Part shown: positions 39,831 to 48,904 of the stretch, in pieces
Numbering within the stretch: position 1 is the first letter of the stretch
How the letters are laid out: each line of letters opens with the position of its first letter
Source: Nonomuraea angiospora
GTDB lineage: Bacteria > Actinomycetota > Actinomycetes > Streptosporangiales > Streptosporangiaceae
Direction: 5' to 3'
Assembly (NCBI RefSeq): GCF_014873145.1
Contig: NZ_JADBEK010000001.1
Span: 10,726,001 to 10,790,000 of the forward strand
Length of the DNA: 64,000 nucleotides
Program-made: the position numbers and the translations under genes
The notes under the pieces: model-generated
Databases searched by the model: none
What the model was told of the DNA's origin: nothing
The model's input: the letters and a program-made list of their open reading frames with translations, nothing else

Positions 39831-40730
39831 GTGACAGAGCGGGTCGCGGACAGCTTCGAGGACTGGTTGCGCACCCGGGTGCCCCCGCGCGGGCTGCGCG
39901 GCAAGGCGGCCGCGGTGCTGGAGATCCTGCTCTCCCAGCCGCGGCGGGCGTCGTTCGAGTCCGCGGCGGAGCTGGCGCAGGTCGCTGGGGTGAACGTGGC
40001 GACCGTGACGCGTACGGCGCAGGCGCTCGGGTTCGCCGGGTGGCCGGCGCTCCAGCAGGAGCTGCGGGCGCGCTACCTGTCCTCGCTGAGCGCCGGCCAG
40101 GTGGCCGCCGAGCACCATGGCAACGGCTCGCCCAGCTCCCGCTCGCTCCGGCGCGACCTGGACAGCCTCGCGCTGCTGAACCGCCGCCTCGACGAGGGCG
40201 TCCTGCTCACGATCGCCGAGGCCGTCGCGGCGGCGGGCCGTACCGTGATCGTCGCCGACGGCAGCTACGCGGCCGTCGGGCTGGCCCTCGCCCACAACGC
40301 CCGCCTGGCGGGCTATCCCGTCGCGGCCGTGACCAACGGCGACGCGGAGCTGGCCAACGCGGTGGCCGCGCTCGGCGCCGGGGACGTGCTGGTGGCGATC
40401 AGCTTCTGGCGCCTGTACGAGAGCACGGTCCTGGCCGCGAACGTGGCCCGCTCGCGCGGGGTGCGGGTGTTCGCCCTCACGGACGCGGCCAGCCCCGCGC
40501 TGGCCGAGGCGGCCGAGGAGGTGGTCATGGTGCCGGCGGAAGGGGAGGCGTTCTTCCCGTCGCTGACGGCGGGCATGGCGGTCGCCCAGGCCCTGGTCAC
40601 CCAGCTCGCCGCCGTGGACCCGGCCCGCACCGGGGCCTCGATCGAGGCGGCGGAGGCCATGTGGACGCGCTTCGGCCTGCTGCACCGCCGCCCGGCCACC
40701 CCTACACCCCCCAGTCCGCCGAGCGCTTAG
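39831..40730 (+). CDS. MurR/RpiR-family transcriptional regulator
   Basis: 299 residues from GTG at 39831, preferred because GGTGGAGAG lies upstream; an ATG at 39810 would add seven residues but has no ribosome binding site. HTH_6 domain at about 15-80: AELAQVAGVNVATVTRTAQALGFAGWPALQ. SIS domain at about 115-265: RTVIVADGSYAAVGLALAH, GDVLVAISFWRLYEST, VRVFALTDAASP. It is divergent from the MFS/GAF/amidohydrolase operon; the A+T-rich 112 bp between them (39719-39830) should hold its operator. The effector is probably a sugar phosphate-like or other ligand of the SIS fold. Confidence 0.88.
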   Translation: MTERVADSFEDWLRTRVPPRGLRGKAAAVLEILLSQPRRASFESAAELAQVAGVNVATVTRTAQALGFAGWPALQQELRARYLSSLSAGQVAAEHHGNGSPSSRSLRRDLDSLALLNRRLDEGVLLTIAEAVAAAGRTVIVADGSYAAVGLALAHNARLAGYPVAAVTNGDAELANAVAALGAGDVLVAISFWRLYESTVLAANVARSRGVRVFALTDAASPALAEAAEEVVMVPAEGEAFFPSLTAGMAVAQALVTQLAAVDPARTGASIEAAEAMWTRFGLLHRRPATPTPPSPPSA

Positions 40731-40749
40731 TTAAGCGAGCCTTGCCTAT
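40731..40749 (+). promoter_or_regulatory. Iron box (DtxR/IdeR-type operator)
   Basis: TTAAGCGAGCCTTGCCTAT matches the actinobacterial iron box TTAGGTTAGCCTTACCTAA at 14 of 19 positions, including the central AGCCTT and CCTA half. It lies about 60 bp before the ABC pair, so iron-dependent repression by a DtxR/IdeR homologue is expected. Confidence 0.7.
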
Positions 40750-40811
40750 TCGAGAACGCCTGTAACAAAATCGGTTCCAGGCGGAAACCCTCGAAGCGCG
40801 GAGGCTCACAC

Positions 40812-42614
40812 ATGACGATCACCGCCGAACCGGCGGCCCCCGTGGCGTCCCCGCCCGAGGACGACGGGCCCGCCCCCGACCGCGCCGCGTTACTGGCGCT
40901 GCTCGCCCCCATCCGTCCGAGGCTGGTCGCCGCCGCCGTGCTCCAGGTGGTGTACGCCGTCTCGGCGCTCGTGCCGTTCGTGTGCGTGGCCGAGCTGGCC
41001 CGGGTGCTGCTGGGCCCGGCCCCCGAGACCGGCCGGGTCTGGCTGATCGCCGGGATCGCGGTGGCCGGGCTGCTGGTCAGGTTCACGTCGTTCGGCCTGG
41101 CCGGGGCGATCACCCACTTCGCGGACGCCGACCTGCAGCTCCACCTGCGCCGCCGGATGGCCGCGCACCTGTCGCGGGTGCCGCTGGGCTGGTTCGGCGA
41201 GCGCAACTCGGGCCAGGTCAAGAAGGTCCTGCAGGACGACGTGCGCGAGATGCACCACCTCGTCGCGCACGCCCTGCTCGACCTGCTCGCGGCCGTGGTG
41301 ACCCCGCTGGCCGCGCTCGCCTACCTGCTGTACGTCGACTGGCGGCTCACGCTCGTCGTGCTCGTCCCGGTGCCGCTGTTCGCCGTCGCGTTCGCGGTCA
41401 TGATGCGCGGCTACGACGAGCAGATGCGCCGCTGGAGCGAGGCGAACACCAGGATCAGCGCGGCCGTGGTCGAGTTCGTGCAGGGGATCGCGGTGATCAA
41501 GACGTTCGGGCAGGCCAGACGCTCCTACCGGCGCTTCGCCGAGGCCGCCGACGACTTCGCCGAGTTCTTCGGCGCCTGGGTGCGGCCCATGCTCAGGCTC
41601 AGCGGCGTCTCGAACGCGCTCATCTCGCCCCCGACCATGCTGCTCGTGGCCACCGCGGGAGGCGTCGTGTTCGCCGCGAACGGCTGGCTGGCGCCGGTGG
41701 ACGTGCTGCCGTTCGTGCTGGTCGGGGTGGCGCTGACGGCGCCGTTCCTCACCCTGGACATGGGCTCGATGCGGCTGCGGCGCGCGGCCGAGTCGGCCGG
41801 GCGGGTGGCCGCGCTGCTGGCGACGCCGCCGCTGCCCGAGCCCGCCGAGCCGACCCGCCCGCACGGCCACCGGGTGGAGTTCCACGACGTGTCGTTCTCC
41901 TACGACGGGAGCACGCCGGTGCTGCGCGGCGTGGACCTGACGCTGGCGCCCGGCACCGTGACCGCGCTGGTCGGGCCGTCGGGCTCGGGCAAGTCCACGC
42001 TGGCCAAGCTGCTGCCCCGCTTCTACGACCCCGGCGCGGGCCAGGTGACGGTGGGCGGCGTGGACGTGCGCGACATCGGCTCCGCCGAGCTGTACCACCA
42101 CGTCGGCTTCGTCCTGCAGGACGTGCAGCTCCTGCGCGCGTCCCTCGCGGACAACATCGCGCTCGGCCGCCCCGGCGCGGGGCGCGAGGAGGTCGAGCGG
42201 ATGGCCCGCGCGGCCCAGATCCACCACCGGATCACGGAGCTGCCGCGCGGCTACGACTCGGTGATCGGGGAGGACGCCCACCTGTCGGGCGGCGAGGCGC
42301 AGCGCGTGTCGATCGCCCGCGCCCTGCTGGCCGACGCGCCGATCCTGGTGCTGGACGAGGCCACCGCGTTCGCCGACCCGGAGTCGGAGTCGGCCATCCA
42401 GGACGCGCTGTCCACGCTGGTGGCCGGGCGCACGCTGCTGGTCATCGCGCACCGGCTCGGCACGATCACCGGCGCCGACCAGATCGCGGTGCTCGACGGC
42501 GGCCGGATCGTCGAGCGCGGCACCCATGACGAGCTCCGCGCGGCCGGCGGGCTCTACACCCGGCTGTGGGCGGCCCACGTACGCGACGACGATCGGGATT
42601 GGACCCGGGCATGA
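40812..42614 (+). CDS. ABC exporter-fold half-transporter, IrtA-like
   Basis: 600 residues from ATG at 40812. Six-helix type-IV ABC membrane domain (about 35-320) and a C-terminal ATPase: Walker A VGPSGSGKST, Q-loop GFVLQDVQLL, signature HLSGGEAQR, Walker B ILVLDEATAFADPE, switch VIAHRL. The FADPESE variant after Walker B is typical of the siderophore-associated IrtAB/YbtPQ group, which import ferric siderophores despite the exporter fold. The iron box upstream and the coupled second half-transporter support this. No siderophore-interacting domain is fused. Confidence 0.83.
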   Translation: MTITAEPAAPVASPPEDDGPAPDRAALLALLAPIRPRLVAAAVLQVVYAVSALVPFVCVAELARVLLGPAPETGRVWLIAGIAVAGLLVRFTSFGLAGAITHFADADLQLHLRRRMAAHLSRVPLGWFGERNSGQVKKVLQDDVREMHHLVAHALLDLLAAVVTPLAALAYLLYVDWRLTLVVLVPVPLFAVAFAVMMRGYDEQMRRWSEANTRISAAVVEFVQGIAVIKTFGQARRSYRRFAEAADDFAEFFGAWVRPMLRLSGVSNALISPPTMLLVATAGGVVFAANGWLAPVDVLPFVLVGVALTAPFLTLDMGSMRLRRAAESAGRVAALLATPPLPEPAEPTRPHGHRVEFHDVSFSYDGSTPVLRGVDLTLAPGTVTALVGPSGSGKSTLAKLLPRFYDPGAGQVTVGGVDVRDIGSAELYHHVGFVLQDVQLLRASLADNIALGRPGAGREEVERMARAAQIHHRITELPRGYDSVIGEDAHLSGGEAQRVSIARALLADAPILVLDEATAFADPESESAIQDALSTLVAGRTLLVIAHRLGTITGADQIAVLDGGRIVERGTHDELRAAGGLYTRLWAAHVRDDDRDWTRA

Positions 42615-44329
42615 TCGGAGAACTGGGCGCCGTACTCGGCCCCGAGCACGGGGCGCGCCTGCGCCGCAGCCTGCTCGCGATGACCGTGTACGGCGTGCTG
42701 CAGGGCGCGTCGTTCGCGATGCTCGTGCCGGTGCTGCGCGCGCTGCTGTCCGGCGAGGCCGCCGGAGCGTGGCTCGCGGCCTTCGCCGCCGTGGTCGCGG
42801 CCACCGCCGTCGCCTCCTACCTGCAGTCGCAGTACGGATACGCGGTCGGCCTGGCCGCCCTGCGCACGCTCTACCACCGGATGGGCGACCACGTGGCCGG
42901 GCTGCCGGTCGGCTGGTTCAGCGCCGACCGGGTGGGCCGGCTCGGACAGCTCGCGGGCAAGGGCGTCATGGACGTGATGAGCGTGCCCGCCCACCTGCTC
43001 CAGGTCGTGGTGACCTCGGTGACCGCGCCGGCGACCGTGCTGGTGTGCATGTTCGTCTTCGACTGGCGGCTGGGGCTGGCGGCCCTGGTCACGGCGCCGT
43101 TCCTGTGGCTGGCGTTCCGCTGGACGCAGACCCTGGTGCAGCGGAGCGACACGGCGATGGACGACGCGGGGGCCGAGGGGGCCGACCGCGTGGTGGAGTT
43201 CGCCCGGCAGCAGGCGTCCCTGCGGGCCTTCGGGCGCACGGCGGACGGCTACGACCTGCTCGACGGCGCGCTGGTGCGGCAGCGGTCGGCGCTGCGGCGC
43301 CTGCTGCGGACCACGCTGCCCGGCCTCGGCGCGGTCGCGCTGACCGTGCAGCTCGCCTTCACCGCGATCCTGCTGGTGGGCTGCTCGCTGGCGCTCGGCG
43401 GCGCGGTGGACGTGCCGGAGCTGGTCGGGGTGCTGGTCCTGGCCGTGCGGTTCACCGAACCGCTGCTCGCCGCCGCCGACGTGGGCGGCGAGCTGCGCAT
43501 GGCACGCGGCGCGCTGCGGCGCATCCGCGACGTCCTGACCACGCCGCCGCTGCCGTCCGGCGGGACGGCGCGGGCCGGCGAGCCGTCGATCGAGCTGGAC
43601 GGGGTGAGCTTCGCCTACGACGAGCGGCCGCTGCTGCGGGGGGTGAGCTTCACCGTCGCGCCCCGCACGGTGACCGCGCTGGTCGGGCCCTCCGGGTCCG
43701 GCAAGACCACGCTCACCCGTCTCATCGCCCGCTTCTGGGACGCCTCCGCCGGCTCGGTCCGGGTCTGCGGGAACGACGTGCGCGACTACCCGCCCGAGGA
43801 CCTGATGGCCCAGCTGTCGATCGTGTTCCAGGACGTCTACCTGTTCGAGGGCACGCTGGAGGACAACATCCGGCTGGGGCGGCCGGACGCGACGGACGAG
43901 GAGGTCCGCGAGGCGGGCCGGCTGGCGCGGGTCGAGGAGATCGCCGAGCGGCTGCCCGGCGGCTGGCAGGCGCGGATCGGCGAGGCAGGGGCGACCCTGT
44001 CCGGGGGCGAGCGCCAGCGGGTGTCCATCGCCCGCGCGATCCTCAAGGACGCCCCGATCGTCCTGCTGGACGAGGCCACCGCCGCGCTGGACCCGGAGAA
44101 CGAGTCCGCCCTGATGGACGCGCTGGCCACGCTCGCCCGCGACCGGACGCTGCTGGTGATCGCGCACCGGCTGAGCACGATCGCCGCCGCCGACCAGATC
44201 GTCATGCTGGAGGGCGGCGTGATCGCCGAGCGCGGCACCCATCAGGAGCTGTTGGAGGCGGGCGGCCGGTACGCTGCGTTCTGGGAGGAACGCGCGCGGG
44301 CCCGCGGCTGGCGCCTCGTACGCGCCTGA
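42611..44329 (+). CDS. ABC exporter-fold half-transporter, IrtB-like
   Basis: 572 residues, ATGA overlap with the first half-transporter. Membrane domain (about 20-310) with helices such as VYGVLQGASFAMLVPVL. ATPase: Walker A VGPSGSGKTT, Q-loop SIVFQDVYLFEGTLEDNI, signature LSGGERQRVSIARAIL, Walker B IVLLDEATAALDPENE, switch VIAHRLSTI. It pairs with the upstream gene to form a heterodimer; ferric-siderophore uptake is inferred from the iron box and family, and export cannot be ruled out. Confidence 0.85.
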   Translation: MIGELGAVLGPEHGARLRRSLLAMTVYGVLQGASFAMLVPVLRALLSGEAAGAWLAAFAAVVAATAVASYLQSQYGYAVGLAALRTLYHRMGDHVAGLPVGWFSADRVGRLGQLAGKGVMDVMSVPAHLLQVVVTSVTAPATVLVCMFVFDWRLGLAALVTAPFLWLAFRWTQTLVQRSDTAMDDAGAEGADRVVEFARQQASLRAFGRTADGYDLLDGALVRQRSALRRLLRTTLPGLGAVALTVQLAFTAILLVGCSLALGGAVDVPELVGVLVLAVRFTEPLLAAADVGGELRMARGALRRIRDVLTTPPLPSGGTARAGEPSIELDGVSFAYDERPLLRGVSFTVAPRTVTALVGPSGSGKTTLTRLIARFWDASAGSVRVCGNDVRDYPPEDLMAQLSIVFQDVYLFEGTLEDNIRLGRPDATDEEVREAGRLARVEEIAERLPGGWQARIGEAGATLSGGERQRVSIARAILKDAPIVLLDEATAALDPENESALMDALATLARDRTLLVIAHRLSTIAAADQIVMLEGGVIAERGTHQELLEAGGRYAAFWEERARARGWRLVRA

Positions 44330-44371
44330 CCGGTGGGCGGCGCGACGTGATCGACGGCGGTAGGGGGCTCG

Positions 44372-45052
44372 ATGGGTGAGGAGACGACGGCGCGGGAGTG
44401 GCGCGTGCTCGGCCGCCCGCGCGGCCGCCCGCCGCGCATCACCCGGCCCGACATCGCCGACGCCGCGCTGGCCGTCGGGTTCGACAACCTGACCCTGGCC
44501 ACCGTGGCCGAGCGCCTGCGGGTCGCCCACTCGGCCCTCTACCGCCACGTGGCCGACCGCGAGGAGCTGGTCATCGTGGCCATCAACCGCGCGATCGGCA
44601 AGGCGGCCTGGCCGGAGCCGACCGGCGAGTGGCGCTCGGACCTGGAGGCGCAGGCCGGGGCGCTGTGGGCGCTGCTGGAGGCGCACCCCGGCCTGATCAA
44701 GGAGTTCCTCAAGCTCAGGCGCTTCCCCGACGAGGTGATGCACCGCTTCGGCGCGGCCGTTCAGCGCCTGATCGGCTACGGCTTCGCGGTGGAGGACGCG
44801 TTCCTCGCCGTCGACACCGTCTTCGACCTGGCGATCGACGTCTTCGGCAGGAGCCAGCAGCTCGACGCGCCCGCGGGCGGCTCCGCCGGCACGGCCAAGG
44901 TTCGCGACAGCTCGGCCGACGCCTGGGCCGAGGCGGTCGGCCCGGAGGTGGCGCCCGTCATGCGGCGGGCGCTGTCGGAGCCGGCCTCCGTGTGGTTCGG
45001 CCGCAAGCTCGGCCTCGTCCTGGACGGCATCGCGGCCGGCCTGGCCCCCTAG
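44372..45052 (+). CDS. TetR-family transcriptional regulator
   Basis: 226 residues from ATG at 44372 (AGGGGG upstream). TetR HTH: ITRPDIADAALAVGFDNLTL, ERLRVAHSALYRHVADREEL. The C-terminal ligand domain (TetR_C-like) has EWRSDLEAQAGALWALLEAHP. It lies 42 bp after the IrtB-like gene, same strand, so it is likely co-transcribed and may regulate that operon in response to the transported compound. Confidence 0.87.
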   Translation: MGEETTAREWRVLGRPRGRPPRITRPDIADAALAVGFDNLTLATVAERLRVAHSALYRHVADREELVIVAINRAIGKAAWPEPTGEWRSDLEAQAGALWALLEAHPGLIKEFLKLRRFPDEVMHRFGAAVQRLIGYGFAVEDAFLAVDTVFDLAIDVFGRSQQLDAPAGGSAGTAKVRDSSADAWAEAVGPEVAPVMRRALSEPASVWFGRKLGLVLDGIAAGLAP

Positions 45053-45055
45053 AGG

Positions 45056-45595
45056 TCACAACCAGCTGGCGCGGACACTCGCGGCCGAGGCGTCGTCCGG
45101 CGGGGTGGCGAGGGCGCCGGAGTGGACGCCGTCGAGCAGGCGGGCGACGGTCTCGACGATCTCCTGGGCGCGCTCGCGCAGGCCCGCCACGTCCGCCGCG
45201 CTCACCTCGCCGCGGTCCACGCCGACCTCGTCGAGCACGCCCTCCAGGTCGGTCAGCCGCGCGCTCAGCCACTTCAGCGGCTCGCCGGAGAGCTCCTTGT
45301 CGAACACCCGCCGCCCCGGCTCCCACCCGTCGATGCCGGGGTGATGGTGGGTACGGTCGAAGCTGCCGGGCGTGCCGTTGACCGACTCCAGCAGGTCCAC
45401 CCGCCAGAGGGGGCGTTCGACGGTGATGGGCCGGGCCGAGTAGATCGACCCGTTCAGCTCGCCGGAATGCAGCTTCCGCAGCTCCAGGCGCACGCCCCGC
45501 TCGGCGCCCTCCTGTCCCTTGAGCGGGTCGGGGTCGACGAAGTAGATGTCGCTCACCGCCACGCCGATCCGGTCGAAGCCGAAGACGTAGAGCAT
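45056..45595 (-). CDS. Conserved hypothetical protein
   Basis: 179 residues from ATG at 45595. The sequence opens MLYVFGFDRIGVAVSDIYFV and contains GVRLELRKL, GSIYSARPITVERPLWRVDLL and THHHPGIDGWEPG. No signal peptide or membrane helix, and no family with a known role is recognised; the regular beta-strand spacing suggests a small soluble barrel-like domain with a helical C-terminal tail (GLRERAQEIVETVARLLDGV). Its stop is 3 bp from the convergent TetR stop. Confidence 0.7.
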   Translation of the reverse strand: MLYVFGFDRIGVAVSDIYFVDPDPLKGQEGAERGVRLELRKLHSGELNGSIYSARPITVERPLWRVDLLESVNGTPGSFDRTHHHPGIDGWEPGRRVFDKELSGEPLKWLSARLTDLEGVLDEVGVDRGEVSAADVAGLRERAQEIVETVARLLDGVHSGALATPPDDASAASVRASWL

Positions 45596-45669
45596 GGGGA
45601 ACCACTCCTTCACGAAAGCCGGGAGCCGGGGCCTTCATGGACGTACCCACTTGACGGCCGGGCGATCGC

Positions 45670-46230
45670 TCAGTGGAGGCGGTAGCCGATCTGCCCCGCC
45701 GGTTCGGCCGGGCCCCGGCTCAGCAGCAGCGTGCCGAGCCAGATGAGCGCCATGCCGACCGGCGTCAGGGCCGGTTCGAGCAGCCCCCCGATCAGCACCG
45801 CCACGCCCGTGGCCGTGACGGCCGCGCTCAGCACCGTGACCCGCCGCAGCGCCGCGAGCACGAACGCCATCGCCACCAGGGCGGCGAAGGCGGCCCCGTA
45901 GACGAACGGCTCCCACGCCGCCACGCGCGGGCTCTCGAACCTGTTGTAGAGGTCGACGGCGAGCCCGACGACGTTGGCGGCCGTGCTGAGCAGCGCCATC
46001 CCCGTGGCGACGTCCGCCGCCGCCCGCCACCCGCCCGTCACGGGCCCGGCCATGCGGCGCAGCGCCAGGAGCATGACGCCGAACATCAGGAACCCGGCCA
46101 GCAGGACCGCGTGCGCGGCCGCCCACCACGGCCCGCCCACGGCGTCGGCGCCCGGGAGGCGCGTGAGGAGACTGCCGGCGAGCAGCGCGGCGGGGGCCGC
46201 GGTGAAGGAGATCTGGGTGAGGCGGTTCAT
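45670..46230 (-). CDS. Six-helix integral membrane protein, unknown function
   Basis: 186 residues from ATG at 46230; a GTG three codons upstream is possible. About six hydrophobic helices (for example PAALLAGSLLTRLP, AAHAVLLAGFLMFGVMLLAL, TVLSAAVTATGVAVLIGGLL), short loops and few charged residues. No transporter or enzyme motif. Isolated in orientation, between the hypothetical gene and the permease gene, which are on the same strand. Confidence 0.65.
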   Translation of the reverse strand: MNRLTQISFTAAPAALLAGSLLTRLPGADAVGGPWWAAAHAVLLAGFLMFGVMLLALRRMAGPVTGGWRAAADVATGMALLSTAANVVGLAVDLYNRFESPRVAAWEPFVYGAAFAALVAMAFVLAALRRVTVLSAAVTATGVAVLIGGLLEPALTPVGMALIWLGTLLLSRGPAEPAGQIGYRLH

Positions 46231-46303
46231 GAGGCCCACGATGCCCCCTCGGGTCAGGGGCGCTCATCGGTGATCGCCCCTGACTTTCCCCTGATCTCCC
46301 CGG

Positions 46304-47590
46304 TCAGGCGAAGTAGCGCAGCCAGACGTACGCCCAGGCCATCAGGGTGCTGATGATGGTCACGACGATGCCGTACCGGGTGAACTGCCAGAAGGTGATC
46401 TTGTGCCCGGACCGCGCGGCGATGCCGAGGGCCACCACGTTGGCGCTGGCCGCCACCGCCGTGCCGTTGCCGCCGAAGTCCGCGCCCAGCGCGAACGCCC
46501 ACCACAACGCCTGGCCGGTGCTCGGGTCGGGGATCTGGGCTACCACGCCCTCCACGATCGGGGCGGTCGTGGCGACGTACGGGATGTTGTCGAAGAACGC
46601 GCCCAGCACGCCCGAGCCGAACAGCAGCGCCGTCGCGGCGACGAAGTAGTCGTCGCCCAGCGCGCCCAGGGCCCACGTGCCGATCGCCGCGATGACACCC
46701 GTGTGGACCAGGCCCGCGACCATGATGAACAGGCCCATGAAGAACACCAGCGTGGACCACTCGACCTCGCGCAGCACCTCGTTGACGTCCGTGCGCGCGA
46801 CCATCAGCATCACCCCGGCCCCCACGAGGGCCACGATCGACGGGTCGACGTGAGCCACCGCGTGCAGCGCGAACCCGGCGATCACCAGGCCCAGCACCAC
46901 CAGGCAGCGGGTCAGCAGCCGCGGGTCGGTGATGGCCCGCCGCTCGTCCAGCGCCATCACCGCCGCGGCGTGCCCGGCGTCGTAGTGGAACGACCCGCGG
47001 AACATCACCCGGGTGAGCAGCACGAACACGGCGAAGACGACCACCACGATCGGCGCCATGTGGACGAGGAAGTCGTTGAACGTCAGCCCCGCCCGGCTGC
47101 CGATGATGATGTTGGGCGGGTCACCGATGAGGGTCGCGGCGCCGCCGATGTTGGAGGCCAGCACCTCCGCGATGAGGTACGGCTGGGCGGGGATGCGCAG
47201 CCGGTCGCACACCATGATGGTGACCGGCGCGACCAGCATGATCGTGGTGACGTTGTCGAGGAAGGGCGAGGCCACGGCGGTGATCGCCATCAGCATGACC
47301 ATCAGCCGGTACGGCCTGCCCTGCGACCGCTTGGCGGCCCAGATGGCGAGGTAGTCGAAGACCCCCGTCTGCTTGATGATCCCCACGATGATCATCATGC
47401 CGAAGAGCAGGAAGATGACGTTCCAGTCGATGCCTTCGTGCTCGGAGAAGAACACCTCCGCGCCGGGGACGAGACCCAGGACGGCCATCAGCCCGGCGGC
47501 GATGAGCACCACCTTGACCTTGTCGGCCTTCTCGGTGGCGATGAAGAAGAACGCGACCAGGAAGATCGCGAGGGCTACGTATGCGCTCAT
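46304..47590 (-). CDS. ArsB/NhaD-type ion transporter (citrate-transporter fold)
   Basis: 428 residues from ATG at 47590. About 11-12 helices with the ArsB/NhaD/CitT signatures: IIVGIIKQTGVFDYLAIWAA, ASPFLDNVTTIMLVAPV, ASNIGGAATLIGDPPNIIIGS in the first half and GAFFDNIPYVATTAPI, GADFGGNGTAVAASANVVALG in the second. Family members move Na+, dicarboxylates or arsenite. The GDPPN and paired D-N motifs mark NhaD-like antiporters more than dicarboxylate carriers, but substrate is open. Confidence 0.87.
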   Translation of the reverse strand: MSAYVALAIFLVAFFFIATEKADKVKVVLIAAGLMAVLGLVPGAEVFFSEHEGIDWNVIFLLFGMMIIVGIIKQTGVFDYLAIWAAKRSQGRPYRLMVMLMAITAVASPFLDNVTTIMLVAPVTIMVCDRLRIPAQPYLIAEVLASNIGGAATLIGDPPNIIIGSRAGLTFNDFLVHMAPIVVVVFAVFVLLTRVMFRGSFHYDAGHAAAVMALDERRAITDPRLLTRCLVVLGLVIAGFALHAVAHVDPSIVALVGAGVMLMVARTDVNEVLREVEWSTLVFFMGLFIMVAGLVHTGVIAAIGTWALGALGDDYFVAATALLFGSGVLGAFFDNIPYVATTAPIVEGVVAQIPDPSTGQALWWAFALGADFGGNGTAVAASANVVALGIAARSGHKITFWQFTRYGIVVTIISTLMAWAYVWLRYFA

Positions 47591-47593
47591 CCG

Positions 47594-47749
47594 TCAAGCC
47601 CCGGCGGCCCGGACCGGGCGGCGGGGCATGACGGTACAAGGTGGGATTGGCGGCACACGGCTATCGACCTCCGGAGTCGGAACAGGTTCGGGCTTGGTGA
47701 GCCGCCGCTCCAGGACGATCGTCTCGTGCGCGCGCCGCATCGAGGTCAT
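47594..47749 (-). CDS. Possible 51-residue protein upstream of the permease
   Basis: ATG at 47749 opens a 51-residue frame ending 3 bp before the permease ATG. It begins MTSMRRAHETIVLERRLTKP and continues Pro-rich (EPVPTPEV, VPPIPPCTVMPRRP). The position, directly before and in phase with the permease transcript, suggests a leader peptide or small partner, but codon bias is mixed and no ribosome binding site at good spacing is visible. The rest of the 321-bp divergent region (47591-47911) holds the kinase promoter and nothing else recognisable. Confidence 0.3.
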   Translation of the reverse strand: MTSMRRAHETIVLERRLTKPEPVPTPEVDSRVPPIPPCTVMPRRPVRAAGA

Positions 47750-47911
47750 CCTTCGCGGGCGGCGGCTCCGCTCCAGTCTCGTGGTCCGGGCGGGCCCGGC
47801 ACCATCGGGTCCAGCACCCATCTGGGGAGGGACGGAGCATGTAGGGGCGTCGCGCAGGATGGGGGTCAGGCCGGATCGACAACGGTACCGGGAGACAAAG
47901 AGGCTGGTGAG

Positions 47912-48904
47912 ATGAACGAGGGGGCGAAGAGGACGACCAGGAGCCCGGCGCAGGCGCTGTTCCGGCGGCTGTTCATGATCAACGGGCTGGTGTTCGCGGT
48001 GGCCACGGCCGTCCTCGCGGTCTCACCGGCCACCGTGTCCGCGCCCGTCGTGCTGGCCGAGGTGCCGGTGCTGATCGTGGGCCTGGCGCTGATGCTGGCC
48101 GCCAACGCGCTGCTCCTGCGCCGCAGCCTGGCCCCGCTGGACGCGCTGACCACGCTCATGCAGCGCGTGGACCTGCTGCGGACCGGTGAGCGGCTGCCCG
48201 ACGGCGGCAACAGCGACCTCACCCACGTGATCGCCACGTTCAACGCGATGCTCGACCGCCTGGAGGCCGAGCGCAGCGCCAGCAGCGGCCACGCCCTGGC
48301 CGCCCAGGAGGGCGAGCGGCGGCGCATCGCCCGCGAGCTGCACGACGAGATCGGCCAGAGCCTGACCGTGGTGCTCCTCGGCCTGAAGCGGGTGGTCGAC
48401 CGCGCGCCCGGCGACCTGCGCGAGGAGCTGCACGGCGTGCAGGAGACCGTGCGCGCCAGCCTCGACGAGGTGCGGCAGGTCGCCCGCCGGCTGCGCCCCG
48501 GCGTGCTGGAGGACCTCGGCCTGCACGCCGCCCTGAGCGCCCTGTGCAGCGACGTCTCGCAGATGAGCGGCGTCCAGGTGACCCGCGCCGTCCAGCACGA
48601 CCTGCCAGAGCTGGGCGAGGACGTCGAGCTCGTGCTGTACCGGATCGCCCAGGAGAGCCTCACGAACATCGCCAGGCACGCCCGCGCCACGCGTGCCGAG
48701 CTGTCGCTGGCCACGCACGACGGGCGGCTGACCCTGCGCGTCACCGACGACGGGCAGGGCGGCGCGCGCCAGGACGGGGCCGGGATCCGGGGCATGCGCG
48801 AGCGCGCCCTGCTGATCGGCGCCCGCCTGACCGTCGACTCCCCGCCGGGGGAGGGCACCCGCGTCCACCTGACCATCCCGAACGATCGGAGCCCAACGCG
48901 GTGA
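47912..48904 (+). CDS. NarL-type sensor histidine kinase
   Basis: 330 residues from ATG at 47912. Two transmembrane helices (about 20-42 and 50-70) with almost no extracytoplasmic loop, then a HAMP-like segment (SLAPLDALTTLMQRVDLL). HisKA_3: RRRIARELHDEIGQSLTVVLL with the phospho-acceptor His. HATPase_c: QESLTNIARHARAT (N-box), VTDDGQGG and GAGIRGMRERALLIG. All residues needed for activity are present. GTGA overlap with the cognate regulator. Confidence 0.92.
   Translation: MNEGAKRTTRSPAQALFRRLFMINGLVFAVATAVLAVSPATVSAPVVLAEVPVLIVGLALMLAANALLLRRSLAPLDALTTLMQRVDLLRTGERLPDGGNSDLTHVIATFNAMLDRLEAERSASSGHALAAQEGERRRIARELHDEIGQSLTVVLLGLKRVVDRAPGDLREELHGVQETVRASLDEVRQVARRLRPGVLEDLGLHAALSALCSDVSQMSGVQVTRAVQHDLPELGEDVELVLYRIAQESLTNIARHARATRAELSLATHDGRLTLRVTDDGQGGARQDGAGIRGMRERALLIGARLTVDSPPGEGTRVHLTIPNDRSPTR

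Noticed and set aside
42554..44743. 729-residue minus-strand frame opposite the IrtB-like gene
   Set aside because: It is antisense to Walker A, signature and Walker B motifs; composition is typical of high-GC antisense frames.
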